Origin: Parageobacillus thermantarcticus
Lineage (GTDB): Bacteria > Bacillota > Bacilli > Bacillales > Anoxybacillaceae
Length of the DNA stretch: 64,000 nt
Direction: 5' to 3'
Assembly (NCBI RefSeq): GCF_900111865.1
Contig: NZ_FOJS01000013.1
Coordinates: 1-64,000, forward strand
Each line of letters opens with the position of its first letter. The stretch's first letter is position 1. The notes under the pieces are model-generated. The model made no database searches. It was given only the letters and a program-made list of their open reading frames with translations, and was not told the DNA's origin. Position numbers and translations under genes: made by a program. Positions 26,274-36,991 of this stretch are shown here, piece by piece.

Positions 26274-28994
26274 ATGGCAAAACAAGACGTTTTCAACGCC
26301 CGCTCTTCATTTGAAGTAAACGGTAAAAAATACAACTATTACCGTTTGCAAGCGCTTGAAGAAGCAGGGATCGGCAACATCTCCCGTTTACCGTACTCGA
26401 TTAAAATATTGCTAGAATCGGTACTTCGGCAAGTAGACGGACGTGTCATCACAAAAGAGCATGTCGAAAACCTTGCCAAATGGGGAACGCCGGAGATAAA
26501 AGACATCGATGTCCCGTTTAAGCCGTCGCGTGTTATTTTACAAGACTTCACTGGCGTACCAGCCGTCGTTGACTTGGCGTCGATGCGCAAAGCGATGGCG
26601 GATATGGGCGGAGATCCATATGAAATCAATCCAGAAATCCCGGTTGATCTCGTTATCGACCACTCTGTGCAAGTCGATAGAGCCGGGACGGACGATGCGC
26701 TAGAATACAACATGAACTTAGAGTTTCAGCGCAACGCGGAGCGCTACAAATTTTTAAAATGGGCGCAGAAAGCGTTTAACAATTATCGCGCTGTTCCGCC
26801 GGCAACTGGAATTGTTCACCAAGTAAACTTAGAATATTTGGCGAATGTCGTTCATACGGTGGAAGGAGAAAACGGCGAATACGAAGCGTTTCCAGACACT
26901 CTAGTTGGCACGGACTCCCATACGACAATGATTAACGGCCTTGGTGTTCTCGGCTGGGGAGTCGGTGGAATTGAAGCGGAAGCTGGCATGCTTGGACAAC
27001 CTTCCTACTTCCCAGTGCCGGAAGTGATCGGCGTTCGTTTAACCGGAAAACTGCCAAATGGCACGACGGCGACGGACCTTGCTTTAAAAGTAACGCAAGT
27101 GCTTCGTAAAAAAGGCGTTGTCGGCAAATTCGTCGAGTTCTTCGGACCGGGAGTGGCGACATTGCCGCTTGCAGACCGCGCGACGATTGCGAACATGGCG
27201 CCGGAATACGGTGCGACATGCGGCTTCTTCCCAGTGGATGCGGAAGCGCTTGACTATTTGCGCTTAACCGGCCGTGACGAGCATCATGTGCAAGTGGTGG
27301 AAGCATATTGCAAAGCAAACGGTCTGTTCTACACGCCGGATGCTCCAGAACCTGTGTTTACAGATGTCGTTGAAATTAACTTGTCCGAAATTGAAACGAA
27401 CTTGTCTGGACCGAAACGTCCGCAAGACTTAATTCCGCTTTCGAAAATGAAACAATCGTTCCGTGAAGCGGTAAAAGCGCCGCAAGGCAACCAAGGCTTC
27501 GGCTTAACGGAAGCGGATCTTAATAAAGAAATTACCGTAACGTTAAACGGCGAAGAAGTCAAAATGAAAACAGGCGCCGTTGTCATCGCCGCGATTACAA
27601 GCTGTACGAACACTTCGAACCCGTATGTATTGATCGCGGCTGGCTTATTGGCGAAAAAAGCGGTAGAAAAAGGATTGCAAGTTCCGAAATATGTAAAAAC
27701 ATCGCTCGCGCCAGGTTCGAAAGTCGTAACCGGTTATTTGCGCGATTCCGGATTGCTTCCATATCTTGAAAAACTCGGCTTTAACATCGTCGGCTACGGT
27801 TGTACGACATGTATCGGTAACTCTGGACCGCTTGCGCCAGAGCTGGAAAAAGCGATTGCGGAAAACGATTTGCTTGTGACAAGCGTGCTTTCCGGAAACC
27901 GTAACTTTGAAGGTCGGATCCATCCATTAGTAAAAGGTAACTACTTGGCGTCGCCGCCGCTTGTCGTCGCATATGCGCTAGCAGGTACGGTTGACATTGA
28001 CTTGTTAAACGATCCGATCGGCAAAGATAAAGATGGCAATGACGTATACTTCAGCGATATTTGGCCGTCGATGGAAGAAGTCAAAGAAGTTGTCAAACAA
28101 GCGGTTGACCCAGAGTTGTTCCGCAAAGAATATGAGCGCGTGTTCGACGGAAATCCGCGCTGGAATGCAATTGAAACGACGGATGAACCGCTTTATCAAT
28201 GGGATGAAAACTCGACATACATCCAAAATCCGCCGTTCTTTGAAGGATTGTCGCCAGACGTGCGCAAAGTCGAACCGCTTAAAGGTTTGCGCGTCATTGG
28301 CAAATTCGGCGATTCTGTCACAACCGACCATATTTCGCCAGCCGGAGCGATCGGCAAAAACACGCCAGCTGGCCAATATCTCATCTCAAAAGGCGTCGAG
28401 CCGAAAGACTTCAACTCTTACGGATCTCGCCGCGGCAACCATGAAGTGATGATGCGCGGTACGTTTGCGAACATTCGCATTCGCAACCAAATCGCCCCTG
28501 GCACAGAAGGCGGCTATACGACTTACTGGCCGACAGGCGAAGTCACGACGATTTACGATGCGTGCATGAAATACAAACAAGACGGCACGGGACTTGTCGT
28601 TATTGCCGGCAAAGATTACGGAATGGGAAGCTCCCGCGACTGGGCGGCAAAAGGAACGTTCTTGCTTGGCATTAAAACGGTCATCGCGGAAAGCTTTGAG
28701 CGCATTCACCGTTCAAACCTTGTGCTCATGGGCGTATTGCCGCTGCAATTTAAAGAAGGGGAAAACGCAGAAACGCTTGGCTTAACCGGCAAGGAAGTGT
28801 TTGATGTGCATATTGACGAAAACGTCAAACCGCGCGACCTTGTCAAAGTGACAGCGACAAATCCAGATACGGGCGAGAAAAAAGAATTTGAAGTCATCGT
28901 CCGCTTCGACAGCGAAGTCGAAATCGACTACTATCGCCATGGCGGAATTTTGCCGATGGTATTGCGCGAAAAACTCGCAAAAGCGAAAAAATAA
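26274..28994 (+). CDS. citB: Aconitate hydratase
   Basis: 906 residues from ATG 26274 with GAGGGGG upstream. This is the single-polypeptide AcnA type. The three [4Fe-4S] ligands are visible in [11 protein letters not shown] and GCTTCIG-like [11 protein letters not shown], and [17 protein letters not shown] is the swivel-domain substrate site. It interconverts citrate and isocitrate in the TCA cycle. Bacillus CitB also binds RNA when its cluster is lost. High GC at third positions marks it as a backbone, highly expressed gene. Confidence 0.98.
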   Translation: MAKQDVFNARSSFEVNGKKYNYYRLQALEEAGIGNISRLPYSIKILLESVLRQVDGRVITKEHVENLAKWGTPEIKDIDVPFKPSRVILQDFTGVPAVVDLASMRKAMADMGGDPYEINPEIPVDLVIDHSVQVDRAGTDDALEYNMNLEFQRNAERYKFLKWAQKAFNNYRAVPPATGIVHQVNLEYLANVVHTVEGENGEYEAFPDTLVGTDSHTTMINGLGVLGWGVGGIEAEAGMLGQPSYFPVPEVIGVRLTGKLPNGTTATDLALKVTQVLRKKGVVGKFVEFFGPGVATLPLADRATIANMAPEYGATCGFFPVDAEALDYLRLTGRDEHHVQVVEAYCKANGLFYTPDAPEPVFTDVVEINLSEIETNLSGPKRPQDLIPLSKMKQSFREAVKAPQGNQGFGLTEADLNKEITVTLNGEEVKMKTGAVVIAAITSCTNTSNPYVLIAAGLLAKKAVEKGLQVPKYVKTSLAPGSKVVTGYLRDSGLLPYLEKLGFNIVGYGCTTCIGNSGPLAPELEKAIAENDLLVTSVLSGNRNFEGRIHPLVKGNYLASPPLVVAYALAGTVDIDLLNDPIGKDKDGNDVYFSDIWPSMEEVKEVVKQAVDPELFRKEYERVFDGNPRWNAIETTDEPLYQWDENSTYIQNPPFFEGLSPDVRKVEPLKGLRVIGKFGDSVTTDHISPAGAIGKNTPAGQYLISKGVEPKDFNSYGSRRGNHEVMMRGTFANIRIRNQIAPGTEGGYTTYWPTGEVTTIYDACMKYKQDGTGLVVIAGKDYGMGSSRDWAAKGTFLLGIKTVIAESFERIHRSNLVLMGVLPLQFKEGENAETLGLTGKEVFDVHIDENVKPRDLVKVTATNPDTGEKKEFEVIVRFDSEVEIDYYRHGGILPMVLREKLAKAKK

Positions 28995-29006
28995 TCGAAA
29001 CATAAC

Positions 29007-29038
29007 AAAGCAGGCTCTTGAGAAGAAGAGCCTGCTTT
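29007..29038. terminator. Terminator between citB and sspL
   Basis: AAAGCAGGCTCTT (29007-29019) pairs with AAGAGCCTGCTTT (29026-29038), a 13-bp perfect stem followed by a T-rich stretch. Confidence 0.92.
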
Positions 29039-29042
29039 ATTT

Positions 29043-29180
29043 TTATTTTGTATTCGCTTTTTTTGCCGCGTTTTCTAGTTTGCTTTTCGGATCCGGAGTG
29101 AATGATGCGTCTTGACCGAATCCTTGTGGATTGACTCCTGGGGCTTTTGTCCCGCGATTTTTGCCGCCATTCTTCGCCAT
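29043..29180 (-). CDS. sspL: Small acid-soluble spore protein L-like
   Basis: 45 residues from ATG 29180 with GGAGGTGAG upstream. The sequence PGVNPQGFGQ, then DPKSKLENAAKKANTK resembles SspL, which ends in a similar DPKTELEERAKKSNTK pattern. It is a tiny forespore protein. The family call rests on this motif from memory. Confidence 0.75.
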   Translation of the reverse strand: MAKNGGKNRGTKAPGVNPQGFGQDASFTPDPKSKLENAAKKANTK

Positions 29181-29268
29181 CGCGCTCACCTCCGAATATA
29201 GTATCTCCGTTAGCGCGCAAAATATAAAAAACACTAACAAGCGCCCTTAATCCAAACACGGCAAAGGT

Positions 29269-30198
29269 TCAGTGCGTTATGCGCCGTTTCGCGCGCCACC
29301 ATTTTTCCGATAGGAACGAAGTGGGAAGTTCCGCGAAAATCATTCCGCACAAAATGCCGATGCAGCCGATGATCGCGGAAGCGGTTAGCCGTTCTCCCGC
29401 CCATATGTACGCGGTAATCGCCGCAAATACCGGTTCCATCGCAAAAATAAGGGCGACGCGAGTGGCCGTCGTGTATTTTTGAAAGTTTGTTTGAATGAAA
29501 AACGCCGCTGTTGTCGCAAGCAACGATGTAATGAGAAGCGCCGTCCATACTTCTCGCTTTTGCAAAATCGCCGCATTCCATATTTGCGTTTCGTCTTCAA
29601 AAAGAAACGCGAAAATCGTACACATTACCGCGACGGTGAAAATTTGCGTCATTGTTAATAACATGGACGAATAGCGCGCCGAATATTTATCAGTCACAAT
29701 AATGTGCATCGCAAACGAAATCGCGCAAAAAAAGACAAAGACATCTCCGCGGTTGAATGACCAACTGCCGTCGCCAATCGTTAAAAAATAGAGGCCGGCT
29801 GCCGCCATCACCGTACCAATGATGGCATTGGCCGATGGTTTTTGTTTGAGAAAAAGAAAAGAAAATAACGGAACGAGCACGACGTTGAGCCCGGTAATAA
29901 ATCCTGCTTTTGACGAAGTCGTATACAACAAGCCGATCGTTTGCAACGCATAGCCGCTAAACAGCCAAAGCCCCATCCATATACCGGCGCGGATCAGCGG
30001 CAACGTATAATGGCGAAAAAGGGAGCGGTGGAAAATAACAAGCCATATAAATAAAAACAACCATGCTAGACTAAAGCGAACCGCATTAAAAGAAAGCGGC
30101 TCAAGAAAAGCGATCGCGTTTTGCACAACGACAAATGTTGCCCCCCAGACGAACGTGACGGCAAGAAGGCTGGCGTCAGCTACCCATCGTTTTTTCAA
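29269..30198 (-). CDS. EamA-family (DMT) transporter
   Basis: 309 residues with ten predicted helices arranged as two EamA repeats. VTFVWGATFVVVQNA opens the first, and ALIFAMEPVFAAITAYIWAGERL is the typical end of the second. Such proteins export amino acids, sugars or other metabolites; the substrate is unknown. The start is TTG 30198 with GGGGGG upstream. Confidence 0.85.
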   Translation of the reverse strand: MKKRWVADASLLAVTFVWGATFVVVQNAIAFLEPLSFNAVRFSLAWLFLFIWLVIFHRSLFRHYTLPLIRAGIWMGLWLFSGYALQTIGLLYTTSSKAGFITGLNVVLVPLFSFLFLKQKPSANAIIGTVMAAAGLYFLTIGDGSWSFNRGDVFVFFCAISFAMHIIVTDKYSARYSSMLLTMTQIFTVAVMCTIFAFLFEDETQIWNAAILQKREVWTALLITSLLATTAAFFIQTNFQKYTTATRVALIFAMEPVFAAITAYIWAGERLTASAIIGCIGILCGMIFAELPTSFLSEKWWRAKRRITH

Positions 30199-30399
30199 GC
30201 CAATCCCCCCCGTTTGACTCGCTTTGCTTCATTTTTCATGCGATCGAACAGTAGTGTACCATAATTTACCGAAAAAGAACATACTTTTTTGCAAAAATGC
30301 AAGGCGGAAAACACGTACAAAAACATTGATACAGCGGGAAAATTTGCATAGTAATAGATAATAAAGAAAAATCAAGTTCGATTGCAGCTCAGTATTGGG

Positions 30400-30514
30400 G
30401 ATCAAGTCCGCGAAATTGTGTAAAAACAAAACGGCAAAAAACGATTTTATTTTCCCGTAAATCCAAGTTTACTGTACTGGTAATGGAATTTTACACAATA
30501 AACAGGACTTGACC
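30400..30514 (+). repeat. Interspersed palindromic element, copy A (IS256-like ends)
   Basis: The element begins GGATCAAGTCCGCGAAATTG and continues TGTAAAAA. Its right end is the inverted form, TTTTACACAATAAACAGGAC followed by TTGACC. The outer 8 and inner 10 bases of the two ends match perfectly. The ends resemble IS256 (GATAAAGTCCG, AATTGTGTAAAA) as I remember that element. There is no coding capacity, so this looks like a MITE. It lies in the 479-bp gap before the RNase H-like gene, which otherwise holds nothing recognisable. No clear target duplication is visible at this copy. Confidence 0.7.
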
Positions 30515-30677
30515 ACACTTGAATCGTCGAAAACCAAAATCGTGTTTTGCTGTTTTTTACATCATTTTCAAGAAATAATCAAAAATCGTTGCTTCACATG
30601 TTTTTTTCACTATATTGTATAATAAAAATGAAAGTATAGGTTGTACACGGAATTGATGACGGAAGGGTGACGATGGC

Positions 30678-31343
30678 TTGGACGTCATGATCCAGTGGAC
30701 GTATATGACACCGAAAAAGCGCGAAGTGGTGCTTACTTCCGATTTTTTACCTGCTGATGAAGCGCTTCGGTTGGCAGAAGATTTTGAAAAAACGGGCCGC
30801 GTCAAAAAACTGTGTTTTATTGACGACAATCATGTCGTGTGGTCGAAAAAAGAATTAAACAAGCTGTTAAAAGAAATGGAAACAGAACCGCATGATATCA
30901 TCGCTTATTTTGATGGCGGTTTTGATAATGAAACGTCGCAGGCTGGGGTTGGGGTAGTGGTTTACTATAAACAAAACAACGGACAATATCGGCTTCGCGC
31001 CAACCGCCAGCTTGATGCGTTAAAGTCGAATAACGAAGCGGAATACGCCGCGTTTTGGTTTTTAATGCAAACGCTTGAGGAACTCGGCGTCCATCATTTG
31101 CCGGTCATTTTCCGCGGCGATTCGCACGTTGTCCTGAAGCAGCTATCCGGTGATTGGCCGTGTTTGGAAGACGACTATAACGCATGGTTGGACCGCATTG
31201 AAGAAAAGATGAACGAACTGGGAATTCAGCCAATTTATGAGCCGATTTCACGCAAACAAAATAAAGAGGCCGATCAGCTTGCTCGTCAGGCGTTAGAAGG
31301 GCAAACGATTACCAGCATGATGGAACTTACGGAGAAAGGGTAG
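30678..31343 (+). CDS. RNase HI-like protein with N-terminal extension (YpeP-like)
   Basis: 221 residues. The C-terminal two-thirds are an RNase H fold with the full acidic set: AYFDGGFDNE (Asp), NNEAEYAAFW (Glu), FRGDSHVVLKQL (Asp) and NKEADQLA (Asp). It could therefore cleave RNA-DNA hybrids. The first ~75 residues are a separate small domain. I keep TTG 30678 because AAGGG lies 10 nt upstream; ATG 30687 is the alternative. It is 7 nt before a small zinc-finger-like gene, as ypeP and ypeQ are in Bacillus. Confidence 0.8.
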   Translation: MDVMIQWTYMTPKKREVVLTSDFLPADEALRLAEDFEKTGRVKKLCFIDDNHVVWSKKELNKLLKEMETEPHDIIAYFDGGFDNETSQAGVGVVVYYKQNNGQYRLRANRQLDALKSNNEAEYAAFWFLMQTLEELGVHHLPVIFRGDSHVVLKQLSGDWPCLEDDYNAWLDRIEEKMNELGIQPIYEPISRKQNKEADQLARQALEGQTITSMMELTEKG

Positions 31344-31350
31344 GCATAAA

Positions 31351-31569
31351 ATGAGAGAGAAAAAAGCAAACAAACGAAAAGAAATATTAGATAAACTGAA
31401 CGAGTTGCATCAAACGTATTGCGAAGGCTGCTTTTTAAAGAGCACGTTTCGAAAAGAATACGGCAAAACGTACGCGCAGTCTTTTTGCATTAACCAATGC
31501 ACGGTTGGCGAGAAAATGCGGCAGTACGGAGCCATGTTGCTGGCGACGACTTCCCGTTCGACAAAATAG
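31351..31569 (+). CDS. Small zinc-finger-like protein (YpeQ-like)
   Basis: 72 residues. The pairs CEGC and CINQC, 23 residues apart, look like a four-Cys zinc site; the N-terminus is lysine-rich. It is co-transcribed with the RNase H-like gene. The function is unknown. Confidence 0.75.
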   Translation: MREKKANKRKEILDKLNELHQTYCEGCFLKSTFRKEYGKTYAQSFCINQCTVGEKMRQYGAMLLATTSRSTK

Positions 31570-31573
31570 CTGG

Positions 31574-31610
31574 AAAAGGGACTTCACAAAGAAAGGAAGC
31601 CCCTTTTTTT
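31574..31610. terminator. Bidirectional terminator
   Basis: AAAAGGG (31574-31580) pairs with CCCCTTTTTTT near 31600-31610, with extra pairing of the ACTT/AAG flanks. It serves the zinc-finger gene and the convergent DUF2564-like gene. Confidence 0.7.
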
Positions 31611-31620
31611 AACGCGTTGT

Positions 31621-31881
31621 TCAGCGCAACGCTTCGTTTAATTGGTGTTCGGCATTGGCAAGCTTCTGCTCATAATGCGATAAAAATTCTTCATCGACGC
31701 CAGTTGCTTGCCGGCGGGCGCGGGAAAGCTGGGCATGAGCGTTGGCGACGGCTTGTTTGGCGCCTTCAAGCATGTCTTTGTCCAAGCCCATCGTCGCCTG
31801 ACCAACCATTTTTTCCGCTGCTTTGACAAACATTTCTACTTGTTTTAAGTCGTTATAACCGGAATGAATACCGCGTTCCAT
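31621..31881 (-). CDS. DUF2564-like small protein
   Basis: 86 residues, all helical: HSGYNDLKQVEMFVKAAEKM and a second helix with AHAQLSRARRQATG. It matches the pattern of small Bacillus proteins found near cspD (YpzA/DUF2564), from memory. AGGAGGTG precedes ATG 31881. The function is unknown. Confidence 0.65.
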   Translation of the reverse strand: MERGIHSGYNDLKQVEMFVKAAEKMVGQATMGLDKDMLEGAKQAVANAHAQLSRARRQATGVDEEFLSHYEQKLANAEHQLNEALR

Positions 31882-31944
31882 TCGGCAAACACCTCCTAGC
31901 GAATAGTGTCTGCCGAATGTCAGGAAATATGCGCATAAAAAAGC

Positions 31945-31973
31945 AAAAAGGCTGACAGTGCGCCAGCCTTTTT
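31945..31973 (-). terminator. Terminator after cspD
   Basis: AAAAAGGCTG (31945-31954) pairs with CAGCCTTTTT (31964-31973), placed about 50 nt past the cspD stop on the minus strand. Confidence 0.85.
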
Positions 31974-32021
31974 GTTCCGCTTACGTTCTTTACGTCCTTT
32001 TCGTTTATATCAACGAACGCT

Positions 32022-32222
32022 TTATAATTTTACAACGTTAGCAGCTTGAGGTCCACGGTTTCCTTGCACAATTTCAAAAGAAACTTCTTGGCCTTCTTCT
32101 AAAGTTTTGAACCCTTCACCTTGGATCGCTGTGAAGTGAACGAATACGTCAGACCCGCCTTCCACTTCGATAAAACCATAACCTTTCTCATTGTTAAACC
32201 ATTTTACTTTACCGCGTTGCAT
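32022..32222 (-). CDS. cspD: Cold-shock protein
   Basis: 66 residues, a single cold-shock domain with RNP1 (KGYGFIEV) and RNP2 (VFVHFTAI). It is an RNA chaperone that binds single-stranded RNA and DNA. The ending [13 protein letters not shown] is typical of CspB/CspD. The neighbourhood (YpeP/YpeQ/DUF2564) suggests cspD. The roughly 135-nt leader from its promoter is consistent with the temperature-responsive leaders of csp genes. Confidence 0.95.
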   Translation of the reverse strand: MQRGKVKWFNNEKGYGFIEVEGGSDVFVHFTAIQGEGFKTLEEGQEVSFEIVQGNRGPQAANVVKL

Positions 32223-32362
32223 AATACTGAATTCCTCCTAATACCTTTAGCCTTTAGGCTAACTTAAAGATTTTTTATCAAATAACGGAATATACTTCAC
32301 AGCAATCTAAGGTGGACAAACACGCTGAATGCTTGAAATATATTCTGTTATATGATGACTTT

Positions 32363-32391
32363 ACTATACACTAATGTAAGGGCATCGTCAA
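32363..32391 (-). promoter_or_regulatory. Sigma-A promoter for cspD with long leader
   Basis: On the minus strand, TTGACG (32391-32386), 17 nt, and TATAGT (32368-32363). Transcription would start near 32356 and give about 135 nt of untranslated leader before ATG 32222. Confidence 0.65.
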
Positions 32392-32536
32392 GAAAAAGAA
32401 GATGAAATTCAGAAAAAAATTACAAAATGTTGAAGAAGAACCGTCAAATAGTTTGTGTAGACAGCGAAAAAGTAAGAATGTATGGAAGAAAGTTGCCATA
32501 CACTGAATAGTAGGAACGCAAAGGGGGATGGGCGTG

Positions 32537-32788
32537 ATGTACCGCGGAAAAATCGCGGGTAAAGAGGTGATCGTTCGTTTAGGAAATAAGGTGAGCCGAC
32601 GGTATTTTTCCGACAACAAAATTTACAACATGGTTCTTTCCTACGGGGAAACGGCGTTTAAAAAAGGGCAAGAAACGTTTTGTATTTATAATGACCGCGT
32701 TGGTTTGATCGTGGCAGAAGTCGAAAACCGCGATATTCCAATCATCCGCATTGATTACATTATTGAAAATGAAAACGTGTATGAATAA
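32537..32788 (+). CDS. Small protein of unknown function
   Basis: About 83 residues from ATG 32537; GTG 32534 is equally possible. AAAGGGGG ends at 32527, too close for the ATG at 32528. The sequence looks like a small beta-rich fold (KEVIVRLGNKVSRRYF, DRVGLIVAEVENRDIPIIRI) with no membrane segment. I do not recognise a family. It is followed by a good terminator, so it is a single-gene unit. Confidence 0.65.
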   Translation: MYRGKIAGKEVIVRLGNKVSRRYFSDNKIYNMVLSYGETAFKKGQETFCIYNDRVGLIVAEVENRDIPIIRIDYIIENENVYE

Positions 32789-32856
32789 TAGTTGACAAAC
32801 GTGAAAGGATGCTATATAACCTTACTGTGTGAGCGGCGTTGGCGCAATTATAGCAA

Positions 32857-32899
32857 AAACAGACTTTTGCCGAAAATAAGGCGCAAGTCTGTTTATTTT
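32857..32899 (+). terminator. Terminator after the 32.5-kb hypothetical gene
   Basis: AAACAGACTT (32857-32866) pairs with AAGTCTGTTT (32885-32894), with an inner TGC/GCG extension, followed by ATTTTTAT. Confidence 0.85.
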
Positions 32900-32985
32900 T
32901 ATGGGCAAATATTGAAACAAACTTTCTTTTTGCGTCGTACTATATGATGGTGGAATGAAAAGCATAAAGATAAGAGGTGTATCGT

Positions 32986-33384
32986 ATGTTGTTGCGCAAA
33001 ATGATGTCAAGACTCGGAGTCGGATCGGCGTATGTCGATTTGATTTTAAATAAAACCGTATTTCAACCGGGAGAATGCATCGAAGGGATTCTTCATATTC
33101 GCGGCGGCACGGTGGAACAAAAAATTGAAAAACTGGATGTCGAATTTGTCCAAAAAACGCTGCGCGATCGGAAAGAAGTCGATACGGTCATCGCGACGAT
33201 TCCGATTGCGGGATCGTTTTTAATCGAGGCGGGGCAAAAAAAAGAAATACCGTTTACGTATCAAATACCAGATTCACTTCCGCCTTCGCAGCCCGGCGTT
33301 TCGTATCGGTTTATTACCCGCTTGGATATTGAAGATGCGGTCGATACGCTAGACTTTGACTATATTCAAATTTTGCCGAAATAA
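32986..33384 (+). CDS. Spo0M-like arrestin-fold protein, N-terminal half only
   Basis: About 132 residues from ATG 32986, with AAGAGGTG upstream. The sequence VDLILNKTVFQPGECIEGIL and later QPGVSYRFITRLDIEDAVD match the first domain of the sporulation-control protein Spo0M/SpoOM, which is normally around 250 residues. The gene ends cleanly at TAA with no continuing similarity in the other frames, so this is either a natural half-length homologue or an old truncation. Its role would be in sporulation or stress control; that is inference. Confidence 0.75.
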   Translation: MLLRKMMSRLGVGSAYVDLILNKTVFQPGECIEGILHIRGGTVEQKIEKLDVEFVQKTLRDRKEVDTVIATIPIAGSFLIEAGQKKEIPFTYQIPDSLPPSQPGVSYRFITRLDIEDAVDTLDFDYIQILPK

Positions 33385-33401
33385 AAATGGCGAAAAACCT
33401 A

Positions 33402-33430
33402 TTGACAACGCTTACATTTTTGTTTATCCT
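33402..33430 (+). promoter_or_regulatory. glpF promoter with overlapping cre-like site
   Basis: TTGACA (33402-33407), 17 nt, and TATCCT (33425-33430). TGACAACGCTTACA (33403-33416) matches the catabolite-responsive element consensus TGWAANCGNTNWCA at all but one fixed position. CcpA bound here would block the -35 box, as expected for glucose repression of glycerol genes. Confidence 0.65.
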
Positions 33431-33466
33431 ATAGTCAAGTTAATAATTGTGGCGGAGATGTCGGAG

Positions 33467-33515
33467 ACCCACACATTATTCCCTTTTGCGATGAGGGAAG
33501 ATGTGTGGGTTTTTG
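33467..33515 (+). terminator. Leader terminator of glpFK (GlpP-type antitermination)
   Basis: ACCCACACAT (33467-33476) pairs with ATGTGTGGGT (33501-33510), with an inner TTCCC/GGGAA extension and T5 following. It stands in the leader before glpF, in the place where B. subtilis glp operons carry a terminator that GlpP with glycerol 3-phosphate overcomes. The GlpP gene itself is not in the window. Confidence 0.8.
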
Positions 33516-33604
33516 TCTTTTCCGACACGAAGCAAAGGACGCCGTTTCCCTCCGGAGGGATAAACTCAAACGGTTACAAAAGCGAATGATAAGGGGGATA
33601 AAGG

Positions 33605-34432
33605 ATGACGCCGTTTGTGGCTGAAGTTGTCGGCACCGCGTTGCTTATTATTTTCGGCGGCGGAGTTTGCGCGGGTGTTAACTTAAAAAAATCGTTTGCG
33701 CAAAATTCCGGCTGGATCGTGATTACAATGGGATGGGGGCTGGCTGTAGCGGTAGCGGTATACGCGGTCGGCCAATTTAGCGGAGCACATTTGAACCCGG
33801 CGTTGACGCTTGCTTTAGCGTTGAACGGTGATTTTCCATGGGCGGATGTGCCGAAATACATTGTTGCGCAACTGCTTGGCGCAATGATCGGCGCCGTCGT
33901 CGTGTACCTTCATTATTTGCCGCACTGGCAAGAAACAGATGACCCTAGCGTAAAGCTTGGCGTATTTGCGACAAGTCCGGCTGTTCCAAACTATTTTGCG
34001 AACTTAATAAGTGAAATAATCGGCACATTTGTATTAGTGCTTGGTGTTTTAGCAATCGGTGCAAATCGATTTGCCGACGGTCTAAACCCGTTCATCGTCG
34101 GGTTTCTTATTGTCGCCATTGGCCTTTCCCTCGGCGGCACGACGGGGTATGCCATCAACCCCGCGCGCGATTTAGGCCCGCGCATCGCCCATTTTCTGCT
34201 TCCGATACCGGGAAAAGGGCCGTCTAATTGGTCTTACGCATGGGTTCCGGTTGTCGGACCGATTCTTGGCGGTTCATTTGGCGGGTTGTTTTATAAAGCT
34301 GTCTTTCTCGGAAAAGTGATGCCTGCCTTTTGGTATGTGCTTATTGCCATCGTAGCGGTGCTTGCGCTTGCGTTTATTTGGCAAGGAAAAACTTCGAATA
34401 GTTATCGTAAACCGAAAAATGTTTTAATGTAA
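33605..34432 (+). CDS. glpF: Glycerol uptake facilitator (aquaglyceroporin)
   Basis: 275 residues with the aquaporin double motif: SGAHLNPALTLAL in the first half and GYAINPARDLGPR in the second. The Asp after NPAR is typical of glycerol-conducting members. Six helices plus two half-helices form the pore. It passes glycerol to GlpK, which starts 19 nt downstream. ATAAGGGGGATAAAGG precedes ATG 33605. Confidence 0.96.
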   Translation: MTPFVAEVVGTALLIIFGGGVCAGVNLKKSFAQNSGWIVITMGWGLAVAVAVYAVGQFSGAHLNPALTLALALNGDFPWADVPKYIVAQLLGAMIGAVVVYLHYLPHWQETDDPSVKLGVFATSPAVPNYFANLISEIIGTFVLVLGVLAIGANRFADGLNPFIVGFLIVAIGLSLGGTTGYAINPARDLGPRIAHFLLPIPGKGPSNWSYAWVPVVGPILGGSFGGLFYKAVFLGKVMPAFWYVLIAIVAVLALAFIWQGKTSNSYRKPKNVLM

Positions 34433-34436
34433 TTAG

Positions 34437-35942
<1,506 letters not shown>

Positions 35943-35952
35943 AATGCGAAAA

Positions 35953-35990
35953 AGAGGCCTCTTCCAAAAAGGAAGGGCCTCCTTTTCTTT
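35953..35990 (+). terminator. Terminator after glpK
   Basis: GAGGCC and CTTCC pair with GGAAG and GGCCTC around an A-rich loop, then CTTTTC. Confidence 0.8.
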
Positions 35991-36031
35991 ATCACATATA
36001 GGACGCTTTTTTCGTAAAGGGATTTTTATAA

Positions 36032-36133
36032 AGGCAACTTCTGAAACTATGTAAAAAACAGCAAAAAGCGTTTTTTGGCGACAAAGTTCACTGGCTATAC
36101 AAGTGGAAATGTGTACAATCTCTGTTGCCGCTG
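36032..36133 (+). repeat. Degenerate copy D of the interspersed element
   Basis: GGCAACTTCTGAAACTATG followed by TAAAAAACAGCAAAAAGCG at the left and TGTACAATCTCTGTTGCC at the right; the GGCAAC/GTTGCC ends are inverted. The internal order GCAAAAAGCG, AAGTTCACTG parallels copies A and E. Identity is low. The rest of the 418-bp gap before the OppA remnant is AT-rich and holds nothing else. Confidence 0.45.
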
Positions 36134-36360
36134 TATCGACTAGTTTCATAACAATAGTGAATAACCATTATCGACATGTGATCGCCGCTTAATGTTATTT
36201 TTGTCGAAAAAGTAGAATAATGACGTATATTTTATAGTGCCATGTGGCGTTTTTGAAAATGTTTCGCTATTCTACAATGAAAAGCGGTGCACTTTCTAAA
36301 TATAAAATAAAACTATGTGCTAAATAATCAATAAAAACAAGAAAAAATAAATACAACTCA

Positions 36361-36849
36361 AGGAGCGGTGGGGACATCGCCGAGCCGCTGGCGAAGTTTT
36401 ATATGCAATGCTGGAAAGACGTTGGCTTGAATGTGCAGCTAGTCGACGGCCGTTTGGCCGAATTCAATTCGTTCTATGACATGGTTGAAAAAGATAACCC
36501 GAAAGTTGATGTGTTCGCTGCCGCATGGTATACAGGAACCGATGTGGACCCGTATGGATTATATGGACGTGATGTGATGTTTAACTATTCTCGATGGGTG
36601 AACGAGAAAAATGATGAATTGTTAGAAAAAGGACATTCCGAGCAAGCATTCGATAAAGAATACCGCAAGAAAATTTACAACGAATGGCAAGCGTTAATGA
36701 ATGAAGAGGTGCCAGTAATTCCGACGCTATACCGCTCGATCATTTATGCGGTCAACAACCGCGTGAAAAACTTTACCGTTGACCCTAGCTCGAAATTAAC
36801 TTGGAAAGATGTCGGTGTCACTTCGGAAAAGCCGGAAGTGGCGCAATAA
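36361..36849 (+). pseudogene. C-terminal remnant of an oligopeptide-binding protein (OppA-like)
   Basis: An open frame from about 36361 encodes SGGDIAEPLAKFYMQCWKDV then GLNVQLVDGRLAEF, DVDPYGLYGRDVMFNYSRW and VPVIPTLYRSIIYAVNN. This is the last ~160 residues of a family 5 solute-binding protein, normally about 540-600 residues. There is no signal peptide, ribosome site or upstream coding sequence; the frame emerges from AT-rich DNA just after a repeat copy. It is a deletion remnant, although the surviving part is still undisturbed. Confidence 0.85.
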
Positions 36850-36855
36850 CAAAAA

Positions 36856-36886
36856 AGAAGGGAGAGCGCTTTTGCTCTCTCTTTTC
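36856..36886 (+). terminator. Terminator after the OppA remnant
   Basis: GAGAGC (36862-36867) pairs with GCTCTC (36874-36879), extended by flanking A and T stretches. Confidence 0.75.
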
Positions 36887-36991
36887 ATGTAGTGGAAAAA
36901 ATGATTGTCATCACAAAGGTGCCATGATAAGATAAGACATATTGCGGGCCGTATTTTCTCAATCTTAAAAATAATAAAAAAGGAGAGAAAC

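Noticed and set aside
28005-29259. Long open frames overlapping the end of citB on both strands
   Set aside because: They follow the codon structure of citB; the only real gene in that stretch is sspL on the minus strand.
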